A program made the position numbers and the translations under genes. Positions 25,571 to 34,397 of a stretch of 64,000 nt of DNA are shown in pieces (the first letter of the stretch is position 1; each line of letters opens with the position of its first letter). Origin of the DNA: Clostridiales bacterium (lineage in GTDB: Bacteria; Bacillota; Clostridia; Christensenellales; CAG-138); NCBI GenBank assembly GCA_004557245.1, contig SFEL01000008.1, positions 1 to 64,000 of the forward strand, given 5' to 3'. Under the pieces are notes generated by a model. It had not been told where the DNA came from and made no database searches. It saw only the letters and a program-made list of their open reading frames with translations.

Positions 25571-26224
25571 ATGATAAGCTTTTCCGACCTTTTCACCATC
25601 ACAATGAACCCCGTTCAGGTAATACTGACCCTGATAGTTGGCCTGCTCGTGGGCCTGTATGTATGGTTCATATATAAAAAGACCTTCAGCGGCGTCATGT
25701 ATTCCCGCACCTACGGTATGACGCTGGTAATGATGACCATAGTTACGGCGCTGATGCTGATGCTCATCAACAACAGCCTGACCCTCAGCCTTGGCATGGT
25801 GGGCGCCCTGTCCATCGTCCGCTACCGCACTGCCATAAAGGATCCCCTTGACACCGCCTTCATATTCTGGGCAGTGGGCGAGGGCATAGCCGTGGGCACA
25901 AAGTTCTACGACGTAGCCATAATCGCCGGCATAATAATAGGCATATTCGTGCTGCTGATCTCAGGCTCAAGGGGCAAGGGTGGCGCTCAGAGCTACCTCC
26001 TTATAATCCACTACAGCGAGGCCGCGGCAGACGCCATACGCAAGATGACCAAGCAGCTTCCCGGCGCCCGGCTCAAGAGCAAGGTAGTGCGCCCCGGCAG
26101 CATGGAGCTTACCATGGAGCTGCGCCTCAAGGAGAACGAGACGGGCTTCGTAGAGAAGTTCACCCGGGTGGAGGGCGTGTACGATGCAAGCCTTATCACT
26201 CATCAGGGAGACATAGTGGCGTAG
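25571..26224 (+). CDS. DUF4956 family membrane protein
   Basis: The 217-residue protein has about four hydrophobic helices in its first 135 residues, then a cytosolic alpha/beta tail. The region LGMVGALSIVRYRTAIKDPLDTAFIFWAVGEGIAVG is the hallmark of DUF4956. Its partners (VTC-domain and CotH proteins) suggest a membrane component of the same surface or polyphosphate-related system. The function is unknown. Confidence 0.88.
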   Translation: MISFSDLFTITMNPVQVILTLIVGLLVGLYVWFIYKKTFSGVMYSRTYGMTLVMMTIVTALMLMLINNSLTLSLGMVGALSIVRYRTAIKDPLDTAFIFWAVGEGIAVGTKFYDVAIIAGIIIGIFVLLISGSRGKGGAQSYLLIIHYSEAAADAIRKMTKQLPGARLKSKVVRPGSMELTMELRLKENETGFVEKFTRVEGVYDASLITHQGDIVA

Positions 26225-26258
26225 GAGGCCCCTCTTTTGAAATTGAAAGGGAGAGATC

Positions 26259-27989
26259 ATGCTCAAACGGTTTGCGTCCTACTACAAGCCCCATAGAAAG
26301 CTGTTCTATATAGACATGTTTTGCGCGCTGATAATATCGGCGTGCAATATGTTTTATCCAATAATAGCAAAGGACATAATCAACGTCTACGTGCCGGGCC
26401 AGAATATGGGTCAGCTGGTGCTGTGGTGCTGCGTGCTGCTGGGCATATACCTGCTCAAGGCCGGCATGACCTTCGTTGTGGACTACTGGGGCCATATCGT
26501 GGGCGTGCGCATACAGGCAGATATGCGCCGCGAGATGTTCGACCATCTTGAAAAGCTGCCCATAAGCTTTTTCGATGAAAACAAGAGCGGCGTGCTCATG
26601 AGCCGCATGACGAACGATCTTCAGGAGATATCCGAGCTTGCCCATCACGGCCCGGAGGACATATTCCTCTCGGTGCTCATGCTCACAGGGGCGGTTATAT
26701 GGCTTTCCACCATATGCGTGCCGCTGGCGCTAATACTGCTCATAATGCTGCCCTGTACCGTGTTCATAACCACAAGGGCGCGCCTGGGGCTGAACAGGGC
26801 ATCCCAGGAGACTCGGGTAAAGATGGGCGAGATAAACGCCAATGTGGGCACCGCCATATCAGGCGTAAGGGTATCCCGGGCCTACACCGGCGAGGATCAC
26901 GAATTGAAGCTCTTTGATGTGCTCAACCGCCAGCTCACAGGCATACGGAGCAAGTATTACAAGGCCATGGCCTGGTTCTTTACCCAGGCGGAGCTGCTGA
27001 TGGACCTTACCTATCTGGCAATACTCTTTTTTGGCGGCCTGTTCTTCTTCAGGGGCAGCATAAACGCCGGCGAATACACCGCGTTCCTGCTCATGGTATC
27101 CAACTTTTTTAACCCAGTCCGAAAGATAGTCAACATGTTCGAGCAGCTTCAGGCGGGTACGACGGGCTTTAAGCGGTTTACGGAAATTATGGACGAGCCC
27201 CCGGAGGAGGACGCCCCGGACGCCATAGACGCAGGCAGGCTGGCGGGGGACATCGCCTTTGAGGACGTATCCTTCCGGTATAAAAACAGCGATGCCAAGG
27301 GGGCGGAGAAGGTTATAAAGCACCTGAACCTCCGCATACCCGCAGGGGAGACGGTGGCTCTGGTAGGCCCCTCCGGCGGCGGCAAGACCACCCTATGTAA
27401 CCTCATACCGCGGTTTTACGACCCGGAGGAGGGCCGCATAACCATAGACGGCACCGACATAAGGGATTTCACAAGGGTATCCCTCCGGCGCAACGTGGGA
27501 ATAGTGGCCCAGGACGTATTCCTCTTTGACGGCAGCATAGCGGACAACATACGCTACGGCAACCTGGACGCCACGGACCAGGAGGTGATAGAGGCTGCAA
27601 GGAAGGCCCGCATTCACGACTACGTCATGACCCTTGAGGAGGGCTACGACACCCAGGTGGGCGAGCGGGGGGTGAAGCTTTCCGGCGGCCAGAAGCAGCG
27701 CATATCCATAGCCCGCGTATTTCTGAAGGATCCCAGCATACTGATACTGGACGAGGCCACATCGGCCCTTGATAACCAGACCGAAATGGAGATACAGCAG
27801 GAGCTGTTTGAGCTTGCCAAGGGCCGCACCTGCATAATCGTGGCTCACCGGCTTTCCACCATAAAGAGCGCAAACGAGATAGTGGTGTTGACGCCCTCCG
27901 GCATATCCGAGAGGGGCAGCCATAAGGAGCTCATGGCCCTTGGCGGAATGTACGCGGACCTCTATAATTATCAGATAATAGACGTGTAA
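26259..27989 (+). CDS. ABC transporter fusing membrane and ATPase domains
   Basis: The 576-residue half-transporter has a six-helix type I exporter domain (residues 15-310) and an ATPase domain with Walker A (GPSGGGKTT), signature (LSGGQKQRISIARVFL), Walker B (ILILDEATSALD) and H-loop (IVAHRLST). Such proteins usually form homo- or heterodimers and export lipids, peptides or drugs. No partner half is adjacent. It is 35 bases downstream of the DUF4956 gene and may share its operon. Confidence 0.93.
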   Translation: MLKRFASYYKPHRKLFYIDMFCALIISACNMFYPIIAKDIINVYVPGQNMGQLVLWCCVLLGIYLLKAGMTFVVDYWGHIVGVRIQADMRREMFDHLEKLPISFFDENKSGVLMSRMTNDLQEISELAHHGPEDIFLSVLMLTGAVIWLSTICVPLALILLIMLPCTVFITTRARLGLNRASQETRVKMGEINANVGTAISGVRVSRAYTGEDHELKLFDVLNRQLTGIRSKYYKAMAWFFTQAELLMDLTYLAILFFGGLFFFRGSINAGEYTAFLLMVSNFFNPVRKIVNMFEQLQAGTTGFKRFTEIMDEPPEEDAPDAIDAGRLAGDIAFEDVSFRYKNSDAKGAEKVIKHLNLRIPAGETVALVGPSGGGKTTLCNLIPRFYDPEEGRITIDGTDIRDFTRVSLRRNVGIVAQDVFLFDGSIADNIRYGNLDATDQEVIEAARKARIHDYVMTLEEGYDTQVGERGVKLSGGQKQRISIARVFLKDPSILILDEATSALDNQTEMEIQQELFELAKGRTCIIVAHRLSTIKSANEIVVLTPSGISERGSHKELMALGGMYADLYNYQIIDV

Positions 27990-28001
27990 AGGAACAAACT
28001 C

Positions 28002-28952
28002 ATGAACATCACGGTTATAGGCTGCGGCCGGTGGGGCTCATTCATAGCATGGTATCTCGACAAGGCAGGACACAGCGTGCGCCTTTACGCGCGGGAAGGC
28101 TCGCCCCACATGAAACAGTTCAGGGAGAGCCGCACCAACGGCACAGTGACGCTGCCCCAAAGCATACGGCTCATATCCGCCATGGAGGAGGCCGTAAAGA
28201 CGGAGCTGATAGTGGTATCCGTGGGGGCCCAGTCCTTTAGGGAAGTGGCTGCGGACATAGCGGCGCAGGGCTATAAGGGAGACCTTGTGCTGTGCATGAA
28301 GGGCATAGAGCAGGGCAGCGGCAAAAGGCTTTCGGAGATCGCCCTGGAATACCTGCCAGAGAGCGGCGTTGCCGTATGGATAGGCCCGGGTCACGTTCAG
28401 GAGTTCGTGGCGGGAATACCCAACTGTATGGTGATAGACGGCACATCGGAGGAGCTGAAGGAGCGTCTGGTGACACAGTTCAGCTCCAGCCTCATACGCT
28501 TCTATTACGGCCGGGATCTCATAGGCAACGAGGTAGGGGCCGCCGCAAAGAACGTCATAGGCATAGCGGCGGGAATACTGGACGGCATGGGCCTCACCAA
28601 CCTTAAGGGGGCGCTCATGGCGCGGGGCACCCGGGAGGTTGCCCGGCTCATAGTGGCCATGGGGGGGATAGAGCATTCCGCCTACGGCCTCTGCCACTTG
28701 GGGGACTATCAGGCCACTGTGTTTTCCCAGTTCAGCCATAACCGCGCCTTCGGGGAGGCCTTCGCCAGGGGGGAGAAGTTCGGGAAGCTTGCCGAGGGAT
28801 ACTATACTGTGGAGGCGCTCATGGAGCTTTCGAAAAAGTACGGGGTGGATATGCCCATATCCCGCGCTGTACATGAGGTGCTGTACAACGGCGCAAACCC
28901 CAGAGACGAGCTCACCGCCCTGTTCATGCGGAGCCTTAAAAAGGAGTTTTAG
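28002..28952 (+). CDS. gpsA: GpsA-like NAD(P)-dependent glycerol-3-phosphate dehydrogenase
   Basis: The 316-residue protein has the nucleotide-binding start MNITVIGCGRWGSFIAWYL, the catalytic Lys region GNEVGAAAKNVIGIAAG and the HNRAFGEAFARG segment. GpsA makes sn-glycerol-3-phosphate for membrane lipids. It differs from typical GpsA: GCGRWG replaces GAGSWG, and GDYQATVFS replaces GDLVLTC. So it could be a paralogue with another substrate. It lies 12 bases after the ABC transporter gene and abuts tatD. Confidence 0.75.
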   Translation: MNITVIGCGRWGSFIAWYLDKAGHSVRLYAREGSPHMKQFRESRTNGTVTLPQSIRLISAMEEAVKTELIVVSVGAQSFREVAADIAAQGYKGDLVLCMKGIEQGSGKRLSEIALEYLPESGVAVWIGPGHVQEFVAGIPNCMVIDGTSEELKERLVTQFSSSLIRFYYGRDLIGNEVGAAAKNVIGIAAGILDGMGLTNLKGALMARGTREVARLIVAMGGIEHSAYGLCHLGDYQATVFSQFSHNRAFGEAFARGEKFGKLAEGYYTVEALMELSKKYGVDMPISRAVHEVLYNGANPRDELTALFMRSLKKEF

Positions 28953-29714
28953 ATGTACATAGACACCCATGCCCACCTGACGGACGGCGCCTTTGACGAT
29001 GACAGGCAGGAGCTTATAAAGGGTCTTGCCGCCGGGGGTATAGGCAAAATAATAGAGATATCCTGCGACCCGAAGGATTTCCCGGTCTCCGCGGCCCTTG
29101 CGGAGCAAAACCCCGGCATATACCTCGCCTTCGGCATTCACCCGGAATTCGCGGAGACATATACGGAGGGCGATATGGCCGCATTGGGCGAATACCTGAA
29201 GCATCCCAAGTGCGTTGCGCTGGGGGAGACGGGGCTGGACTACTACTGGAAGCCCTACAACAGGGAAAAGCAGCTGGAGCTGTTCCGCCGCCAGCTTGAT
29301 ATGGCCATAGAGCGGGACATGCCGGTTTCCATGCATATCCGGGAGGCATACGGGGACTGCATGGAGGTGCTGGAAAGCTACGGGGGAAGGATAAAAGGCG
29401 TTATGCACTGCTTTTCGGGCAGCGCCGAGATTGCGGAGCGCTGCGCAGGGCTGGGGCTGTACATAGCCTTCGGCGGTGCGCTTACCTTCAGGTCAAACAA
29501 AAAAGGCCCGGCGGCCTGCGCCGTCACGCCCATTGACAGGCTTCTCACCGAAACCGATTGTCCCTACATGGCCCCGGAGCCCCACCGGGGAGAGCGCAAC
29601 GCCCCCGGGTATATACCCCTCATCTGCGGTAAAATGGCCGAGATAAAGGGAGTAAGCGCAGATGAGATGGCCAAGAGGGTGAAGGAGAATGGGGCGCGGC
29701 TGTTCGGCATTTGA
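28953..29714 (+). CDS. tatD: TatD-family metal-dependent deoxyribonuclease
   Basis: The 253-residue TIM-barrel hydrolase has the metal ligands of the family: DTHAHL at the start, GETGLDYYW, SMHIREAYGD, GVMHCFSGS and LLTETDCPYMAPEPHRGERN. TatD proteins act as 3'-5' exonucleases in DNA or RNA turnover. It begins at the base after the gpsA-like stop, so the two are coupled. Confidence 0.93.
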   Translation: MYIDTHAHLTDGAFDDDRQELIKGLAAGGIGKIIEISCDPKDFPVSAALAEQNPGIYLAFGIHPEFAETYTEGDMAALGEYLKHPKCVALGETGLDYYWKPYNREKQLELFRRQLDMAIERDMPVSMHIREAYGDCMEVLESYGGRIKGVMHCFSGSAEIAERCAGLGLYIAFGGALTFRSNKKGPAACAVTPIDRLLTETDCPYMAPEPHRGERNAPGYIPLICGKMAEIKGVSADEMAKRVKENGARLFGI

Positions 29715-29744
29715 AATGATTTTTTGAAAAAAATAAATCAATGG

Positions 29745-29774
29745 TTGACAAACGCCGCCCATACGTGTTATTAT
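29745..29774 (+). promoter_or_regulatory. Promoter of the met leader-metNIQ operon
   Basis: TTGACA (29745-29750) and TATTAT (29769-29774) separated by 18 bases. Transcription would start near 29781, giving a leader of about 240 bases before metN. Confidence 0.7.
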
Positions 29775-29836
29775 CCCAACAAATAATATATCCGGGCAGG
29801 GCAAACGGCCCATGCAAAAGGGAAAGGAGAGCACTT

Positions 29837-29926
29837 ATGATAAACACCGCTATTACCATGTACGGCATGATGATGTGCTGCTCCATGTCCCTCGGGCATG
29901 GAGAGCGCTTGCGTTGCCTGCAATAA
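29837..29926 (+). CDS. Met/Cys-rich leader peptide upstream of metNIQ
   Basis: A 29-codon ORF with a good ribosome site (AAAGGAGA) begins MINTAITMYGMMMCCSMS. It has six Met codons (29837, 29858, 29867, 29870, 29873, 29885) and three Cys codons (29876, 29879, 29915), far above chance, just ahead of a methionine importer. It ends at TAA 29924-29926. By analogy with Trp or His leader peptides it would sense charged tRNA-Met or tRNA-Cys through ribosome stalling. The attenuator at 29905-29993 supports this. Confidence 0.7.
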   Translation: MINTAITMYGMMMCCSMSLGHGERLRCLQ

Positions 29927-29993
29927 AGCCTTTTGTACTTAAAGGGCGGTATTTTGATTTATAGGCCGTAAGCGCAGAGCTTGCGGCTTTTTT
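29881..29993 (+). promoter_or_regulatory. Predicted transcription attenuator of metNIQ
   Basis: Three mutually dependent pairings are visible. (1) CTCCATG 29881-29887 with CATGGAG 29897-29903, inside the leader ORF. (2) An antiterminator: GCGCTTGCG 29905-29913 with CGTAAGCGC 29967-29975, nine pairs with one G-U. (3) A terminator: GCCGTAAGC 29965-29973 with GCTTGCGGC 29979-29987, followed by six T residues. Pairings 2 and 3 exclude each other. A ribosome stalled at the Met/Cys codons would leave 29905-29913 free; one reaching the stop would cover it. Confidence 0.65.
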
Positions 29994-30021
29994 AATGCAA
30001 TACTTCGGATTGGAGAAAAAG

Positions 30022-31035
30022 ATGGAAGCACGTGAAATGATAGCCATAAGGGGCCTTACAAAGACCTTCGGCACCGGATCGGACGCCGTGACCGCCCTCA
30101 GGGATATAGACCTTTCCATAAGGGCGGGGGAGATATTCGGCATAATCGGCCTCTCCGGGGCGGGCAAGAGCACGCTGGTGCGCTGTATGAACTACCTTGA
30201 ACACCCCACGGAGGGCAGCGTAACGGTGGACGGAAAAAAGCTGGGCGCGCTGAACAAGACAGAGCTGCTCAACGCCAGAAGGGGCATAGGAATGATATTC
30301 CAGCAGTTCAACCTGCTCATGCAGAAGACCGCCCTCGAGAACATCTGCTTCCCATTGGAGATAGCGGGAGTAAGCAGGAAGGACGCAAGGGCCCGGGCCC
30401 GGGAGCTCCTGAAGCTGGTGGATCTTGAGGACAGGGAAAATGCCTATCCCGCCCAGCTTTCCGGCGGACAGAAGCAGAGGGTGGCCATAGCCCGCGCGCT
30501 GGCCCCAAGCCCCAAGGTGCTCCTCTGCGACGAGGCCACCTCCGCCCTGGATCCCACCACCACCCGCTCCATACTGTCGCTGCTGAAGGAAATAAACAGG
30601 ACCCTTGGCATAACCATAGTAGTTATAACCCACGAGATGAGCGTTATAGAGGAGATATGCGACAGGGTGGCCATCATAGACCACAGCCGCATAGCGGAGG
30701 CCGGGGACGTATCCGATATATTCATGAACCCAAAGACGGATATCGCCAGGAAGCTCCTCTATGCGAGCGGCCGCCTGGGGGAGGAGGTGCTGGGAGAAAG
30801 GTGCCTGCGCATCATATTCGACGGAACCCAGACCTCCAGCCCCGTCATATGCGACATGGTGCTGGAGTGCGGCGCCCCGGTAAACATACTCTTTGCGGAC
30901 ACAAAGACGATCGAGGGCAAGATGCACGGCTACACCCTCATACAGCTTCCGGAAAACCGGGAGCTTGGAGATAAGATGAAGAAGTACCTCGATCTCCACG
31001 GGGTACAGTACCTTGAGGAGGCATACCATGTTTGA
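30022..31035 (+). CDS. metN: Methionine ABC importer ATP-binding protein MetN
   Basis: The ATPase of the MetNIQ D/L-methionine importer. The 337-residue protein has Walker A (GLSGAGKST), signature (LSGGQKQRVAIARALA), Walker B (VLLCDEATSALDP) and the C-terminal NIL domain (about residues 255-335) that mediates transinhibition by methionine. I chose the ATG at 30022 (TGGAG six bases upstream); an in-frame ATG at 29995 overlaps the terminator T run. The gene overlaps metI by eight bases. Confidence 0.95.
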   Translation: MEAREMIAIRGLTKTFGTGSDAVTALRDIDLSIRAGEIFGIIGLSGAGKSTLVRCMNYLEHPTEGSVTVDGKKLGALNKTELLNARRGIGMIFQQFNLLMQKTALENICFPLEIAGVSRKDARARARELLKLVDLEDRENAYPAQLSGGQKQRVAIARALAPSPKVLLCDEATSALDPTTTRSILSLLKEINRTLGITIVVITHEMSVIEEICDRVAIIDHSRIAEAGDVSDIFMNPKTDIARKLLYASGRLGEEVLGERCLRIIFDGTQTSSPVICDMVLECGAPVNILFADTKTIEGKMHGYTLIQLPENRELGDKMKKYLDLHGVQYLEEAYHV

Positions 31036-31690
31036 TCCGCAGCTTGTGAAACTCTTTGGCGACGGCATACTGGAGACCTTATACATGACCCTCGTATCCA
31101 CCGCCATATCCTACCTGCTGGGCCTGCCCATAGGCGTACTGCTGACCACCTCCGCCCCCGACGGCATAAGCCCACGGCCTGTGCTGTACAGGACGCTGGA
31201 CGTGGTGGTGAACATACTCCGCTCGGTGCCCTTTCTGATACTCATGGTGTGCGTGCAGGGACTCACCCGCTTCCTCGTGGGTACCACCATAGGCTCCACC
31301 GCGGTAATCCCTCCGCTGGTAATAGCGGCAGCGCCCTATGTGGGCCGCATGGTGGAAGGCTCCCTTAAGGAGGTGGACCACGGCGTGATAGAGGCGGCCC
31401 AGAGCATGGGCGCCACCGCCTTCCAGATAATCACCCGGGTGCTGCTGCCCGAGAGCACCCCTTCACTCCTCAACGGCGCGGCAATAGTTACCACCACCAT
31501 ACTTTCCTACTCCGCCATGGCGGGTGCGCTGGGGGGCGGCGGGCTGGGTGCCATAGCAATCAACTACGGTTACCACCGCTTCCAGCCTGATATGATGTGG
31601 ATCGCCGTAGTGCTGCTGGTGCTGCTGGTGCAGCTCATTCAGGCAGTGGGCGACAGGCTGGTAGTGAAGTCGGATAAGAGAAGAAGATAG
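31028..31690 (+). CDS. metI: Methionine ABC importer permease MetI
   Basis: The 220-residue permease has five or six hydrophobic helices and the EAA-type coupling loop (VIEAAQSMGATAFQIITRVLLPES). The N-terminus MFDPQLVKLFGDGILETLYMTLVST is typical. It overlaps metN and precedes metQ by 59 bases. It works as a dimer with MetN. Confidence 0.94.
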   Translation: MFDPQLVKLFGDGILETLYMTLVSTAISYLLGLPIGVLLTTSAPDGISPRPVLYRTLDVVVNILRSVPFLILMVCVQGLTRFLVGTTIGSTAVIPPLVIAAAPYVGRMVEGSLKEVDHGVIEAAQSMGATAFQIITRVLLPESTPSLLNGAAIVTTTILSYSAMAGALGGGGLGAIAINYGYHRFQPDMMWIAVVLLVLLVQLIQAVGDRLVVKSDKRRR

Positions 31691-31749
31691 CCAACTAAGC
31701 TTAACGGCTTAAAATATTAAATTATTAAACTGCTTTAGGAGGAACAACA

Positions 31750-32607
31750 ATGAAAAAACTGATCGCAATCGTACTGACCCTTGTACTGGCGCTGTCCTTC
31801 GCGGCCTGCGCCCAGCCTGAGGCGGCCCCTGCCGAGACCGCAGCCCCCGAAACCACCGAGAGCGCCGCTCCCGCCGAGCTTGTAAAGGTCAAGGTAGGCG
31901 CTTCCGTCACCCCCCATGCGGAGATACTCAATGCCGTAAAGGATGAGCTCAAGGCGGCGGGCTTTGACCTTGAGGTGGTAGAGTTCACCGATTACGTGCT
32001 GCCCAACACCGCCCTCGAGCAGGGTGATCTGGACGCCAATTACTTCCAGCATACCCCTTACCTGGATAACTTTAACGAGGAAAACGGCACCCATCTGGTA
32101 TCTGTGGGCAAAATACACTATGAGCCCTTCGGCATCTACGCAGGCAAGACCACGGACCTTTCCGCTATCCCCGACGGCGGCTCCATCGCCATACCCAACG
32201 ACGGCACAAACGAAGCCCGCGCGCTGCTGCTCCTGGAGGCTCAGGGCCTCATCAAGCTGAAGGAGGGCATCACCTTTACCGCTACCGTGCTGGATATAGC
32301 CGAGAACCCCAAGAATCTGGACATCAAGGAGATTGAGGCAGCCCAGCTGGCCCGCTCCCTTCAGGACGTGGACGCGGCCGTCATCAATGGCAACTACGCC
32401 ATTCAGGCAGGCCTCAAGGTGAAGGACGCCCTTGCCATAGAGGATAAGGACTCCATCGCCGCCGATACCTACGCCAACGTTCTGGTAGTAAAGGAAGGCC
32501 ATGAGAACGACGACGCCACAAAGGCGCTGCTTGCCGCCCTCCAGAGCGACACCGCCAAGAAGTTCATGGAGGAAAAGTACGAGGGCGCTGTCATAGCCGC
32601 CTTCTAA
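31750..32607 (+). CDS. metQ: Methionine-binding lipoprotein MetQ (NlpA family)
   Basis: The 285-residue substrate-binding lipoprotein starts with a signal peptide and lipobox LSFAAC (Cys19 or 20 becomes lipidated), then an Ala/Glu/Pro-rich linker. The NlpA fold follows, with VKVGASVTPHAEIL, YFQHTPYLDNFN and VINGNYAIQAGL. It delivers methionine to MetNI at the outer face of the membrane. AGGAGG precedes the ATG. A terminator follows at 32633-32657. Confidence 0.95.
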   Translation: MKKLIAIVLTLVLALSFAACAQPEAAPAETAAPETTESAAPAELVKVKVGASVTPHAEILNAVKDELKAAGFDLEVVEFTDYVLPNTALEQGDLDANYFQHTPYLDNFNEENGTHLVSVGKIHYEPFGIYAGKTTDLSAIPDGGSIAIPNDGTNEARALLLLEAQGLIKLKEGITFTATVLDIAENPKNLDIKEIEAAQLARSLQDVDAAVINGNYAIQAGLKVKDALAIEDKDSIAADTYANVLVVKEGHENDDATKALLAALQSDTAKKFMEEKYEGAVIAAF

Positions 32608-32632
32608 GGCATACAGCCATATAAATTTATTG

Positions 32633-32657
32633 GAGCCCCGGCAAGGGCTCTTTTTTT
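32633..32657 (+). terminator. Intrinsic terminator of metNIQ
   Basis: GAGCCC (32633-32638) pairs with GGGCTC (32645-32650), followed by seven T residues. Confidence 0.8.
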
Positions 32658-32814
32658 GGTTATAATAAACGATAATATATTATTTAAGGTGTTATTTTTA
32701 ATGACGCAGGAATTGCACCGGTACCGTATAAAAAATGGCGGTGCGGTGGCAAAAGCGGCGCAAATAGGGCATAAAGGCCGAAGGATTTACTGTTAAGATA
32801 ATAAAGAAACAAGA

Positions 32815-32843
32815 TTGACAAAATCTATACAAAAGTTTATTAT
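32815..32843 (+). promoter_or_regulatory. Promoter of the alanine/glycine symporter gene
   Basis: TTGACA (32815-32820), 17 bases, TATTAT (32838-32843), about 49 bases before the ATG. The rest of the gap (32658-32814) is AT-rich with a GC-rich stretch near 32735-32765. I see no riboswitch I recognise there. Confidence 0.7.
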
Positions 32844-32891
32844 TTTAATGCGGGAATAAATGCATAAAATAAGTAAGGGAGAAGGAAAAGA

Positions 32892-34283
32892 ATGGATAAT
32901 CTGCTGCATTTTGTTCAGACGGTGAACAGCTATCTTTCGGACTATGTTCTGGTGATACTTCTTATCGGCGTAGGCCTCTGGTATTCCATAAAGACCAACT
33001 TCGTGCAGGTGCGCTGCTTCGGCGAGGGCATGAAGAAGGTATTCGGCAACCTCAAGCTCAACGGCGAAAAGCATGAGAGCGGCATGAGCTCCTTCCAGGC
33101 CCTCGCCACGGCTATCGCCGCCCAGGTCGGCACGGGCAACATCGTGGGCGCCTCCGGCGCGATACTCACCGGCGGCCCCGGCGCGATATTCTGGATGTGG
33201 GTAATAGCCTTCTTCGGCATGGCGACGATATACGCGGAAGCCGTGCTGGCGCAAAAGACCCGCATAAAGGGCGAGGACGGCCAGATAAAGGGCGGCCCCG
33301 TCTACTACATAACCACGGCCTTTAAGGGCGGCTTCGGCAAGTTCCTCGCTGGCTTCTTCGCCATAGCCATAATACTTGCGCTGGGCTTCTTCGGCTGCAT
33401 GGTGCAGTCCAACTCCATAGGCTCCACCTGCTCCACCGCCTTCGGCATACCCAGCTGGGTAATGGGCGCCGTGCTGGTGGCTATCTGCGGTTTCATATTC
33501 CTCGGCGGTGTGCAGCGCCTTGCTTCCGTCACCGAGAAGATAGTGCCCATAATGGCGGCCATATTCCTCTTAGGCGGCCTTGCGATACTCATAGCGCGCA
33601 TCAAGTACGTCCCCGCCACCTTCGGCATGATATTCAAGTATGCCTTTAAGCCCCAGGCCATAATCGGCGGCGGCTTCGGCGCGGCGCTGAAGATCGCCCT
33701 CAGCCAGGGCGCAAAGCGCGGCCTGTTCTCCAATGAAGCCGGTATGGGATCCACCCCCCACGCACACGCCCTCGCCAACGTCGCTGAGCCCCACGATCAG
33801 GGCTGCGTAGCCATGATAGGCGTGTTCATCGATACCTTCGTGGTGCTGACCCTCAACTCCCTGGTGATAATCTCCACCATGTACACCCCCGACGGCGTGC
33901 TGGCTAACGGCTATATGGGCGCTGTTGTGGATACCATAGGCAAGGCAAATCTGGCCCAGACCGCCTTCGGCACCGTGTTCGGCGCCGGCTTCGGCAATAT
34001 GTTCGTGGCTATCTGCCTGTTCTTCTTCGCCTTCTCCACCATACTGGGCTGGAACCTCTTCGGCAAGATCAATATGCAGTACCTCTTCGGCGATAAGTCC
34101 TATAAGATCTACACCGTGATAGCGCTGGTGTTCATCTTCCTCGGCACCCTCGCCTCCAACGACCTGGTCTGGGAGCTTTCCGACATGTTCAATCAGCTCA
34201 TGGTCATCCCCAACGTCATAGCCCTCTTCGCCCTCACAAAGATGGTCCAGGGCTGCACCAAGGGATTAAAGGCGGATAGGTAA
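32892..34283 (+). CDS. Sodium:alanine/glycine symporter (AGCS family)
   Basis: The 463-residue membrane protein has about eleven hydrophobic segments. Family signatures include FQALATAIAAQVGTGNIVGAS (residues 68-88) and KRGLFSNEAGMGSTPHAHA (about 276-294). AGCS carriers bring in alanine or glycine with Na+. This suits an organism that ferments amino acids. It has its own consensus promoter and a strong terminator, so it is probably monocistronic. Confidence 0.94.
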   Translation: MDNLLHFVQTVNSYLSDYVLVILLIGVGLWYSIKTNFVQVRCFGEGMKKVFGNLKLNGEKHESGMSSFQALATAIAAQVGTGNIVGASGAILTGGPGAIFWMWVIAFFGMATIYAEAVLAQKTRIKGEDGQIKGGPVYYITTAFKGGFGKFLAGFFAIAIILALGFFGCMVQSNSIGSTCSTAFGIPSWVMGAVLVAICGFIFLGGVQRLASVTEKIVPIMAAIFLLGGLAILIARIKYVPATFGMIFKYAFKPQAIIGGGFGAALKIALSQGAKRGLFSNEAGMGSTPHAHALANVAEPHDQGCVAMIGVFIDTFVVLTLNSLVIISTMYTPDGVLANGYMGAVVDTIGKANLAQTAFGTVFGAGFGNMFVAICLFFFAFSTILGWNLFGKINMQYLFGDKSYKIYTVIALVFIFLGTLASNDLVWELSDMFNQLMVIPNVIALFALTKMVQGCTKGLKADR

Positions 34284-34301
34284 AAGCGGATAAGAAAAAT
34301 A

Positions 34302-34327
34302 GAAAGAGCCCCAAAGGGGGCTCTTTC
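34302..34327 (+). terminator. Intrinsic terminator after the symporter gene
   Basis: Eleven-base arms (34302-34312 and 34317-34327) around AAAG. GC content drops just beyond it, marking the left border of the AT-rich island. Confidence 0.7.
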
Positions 34328-34397
34328 AGTTTATAGAAAAAGCTCGGCTCTAACCGGACCTTTTTCGGCAGACAGAGCCTTTTTGTAAAAGCTAATT

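Noticed and set aside
32658..32814. A possible glycine riboswitch before the alanine/glycine symporter
   Set aside because: The promoter lies downstream of this stretch and the conserved riboswitch core is not present.
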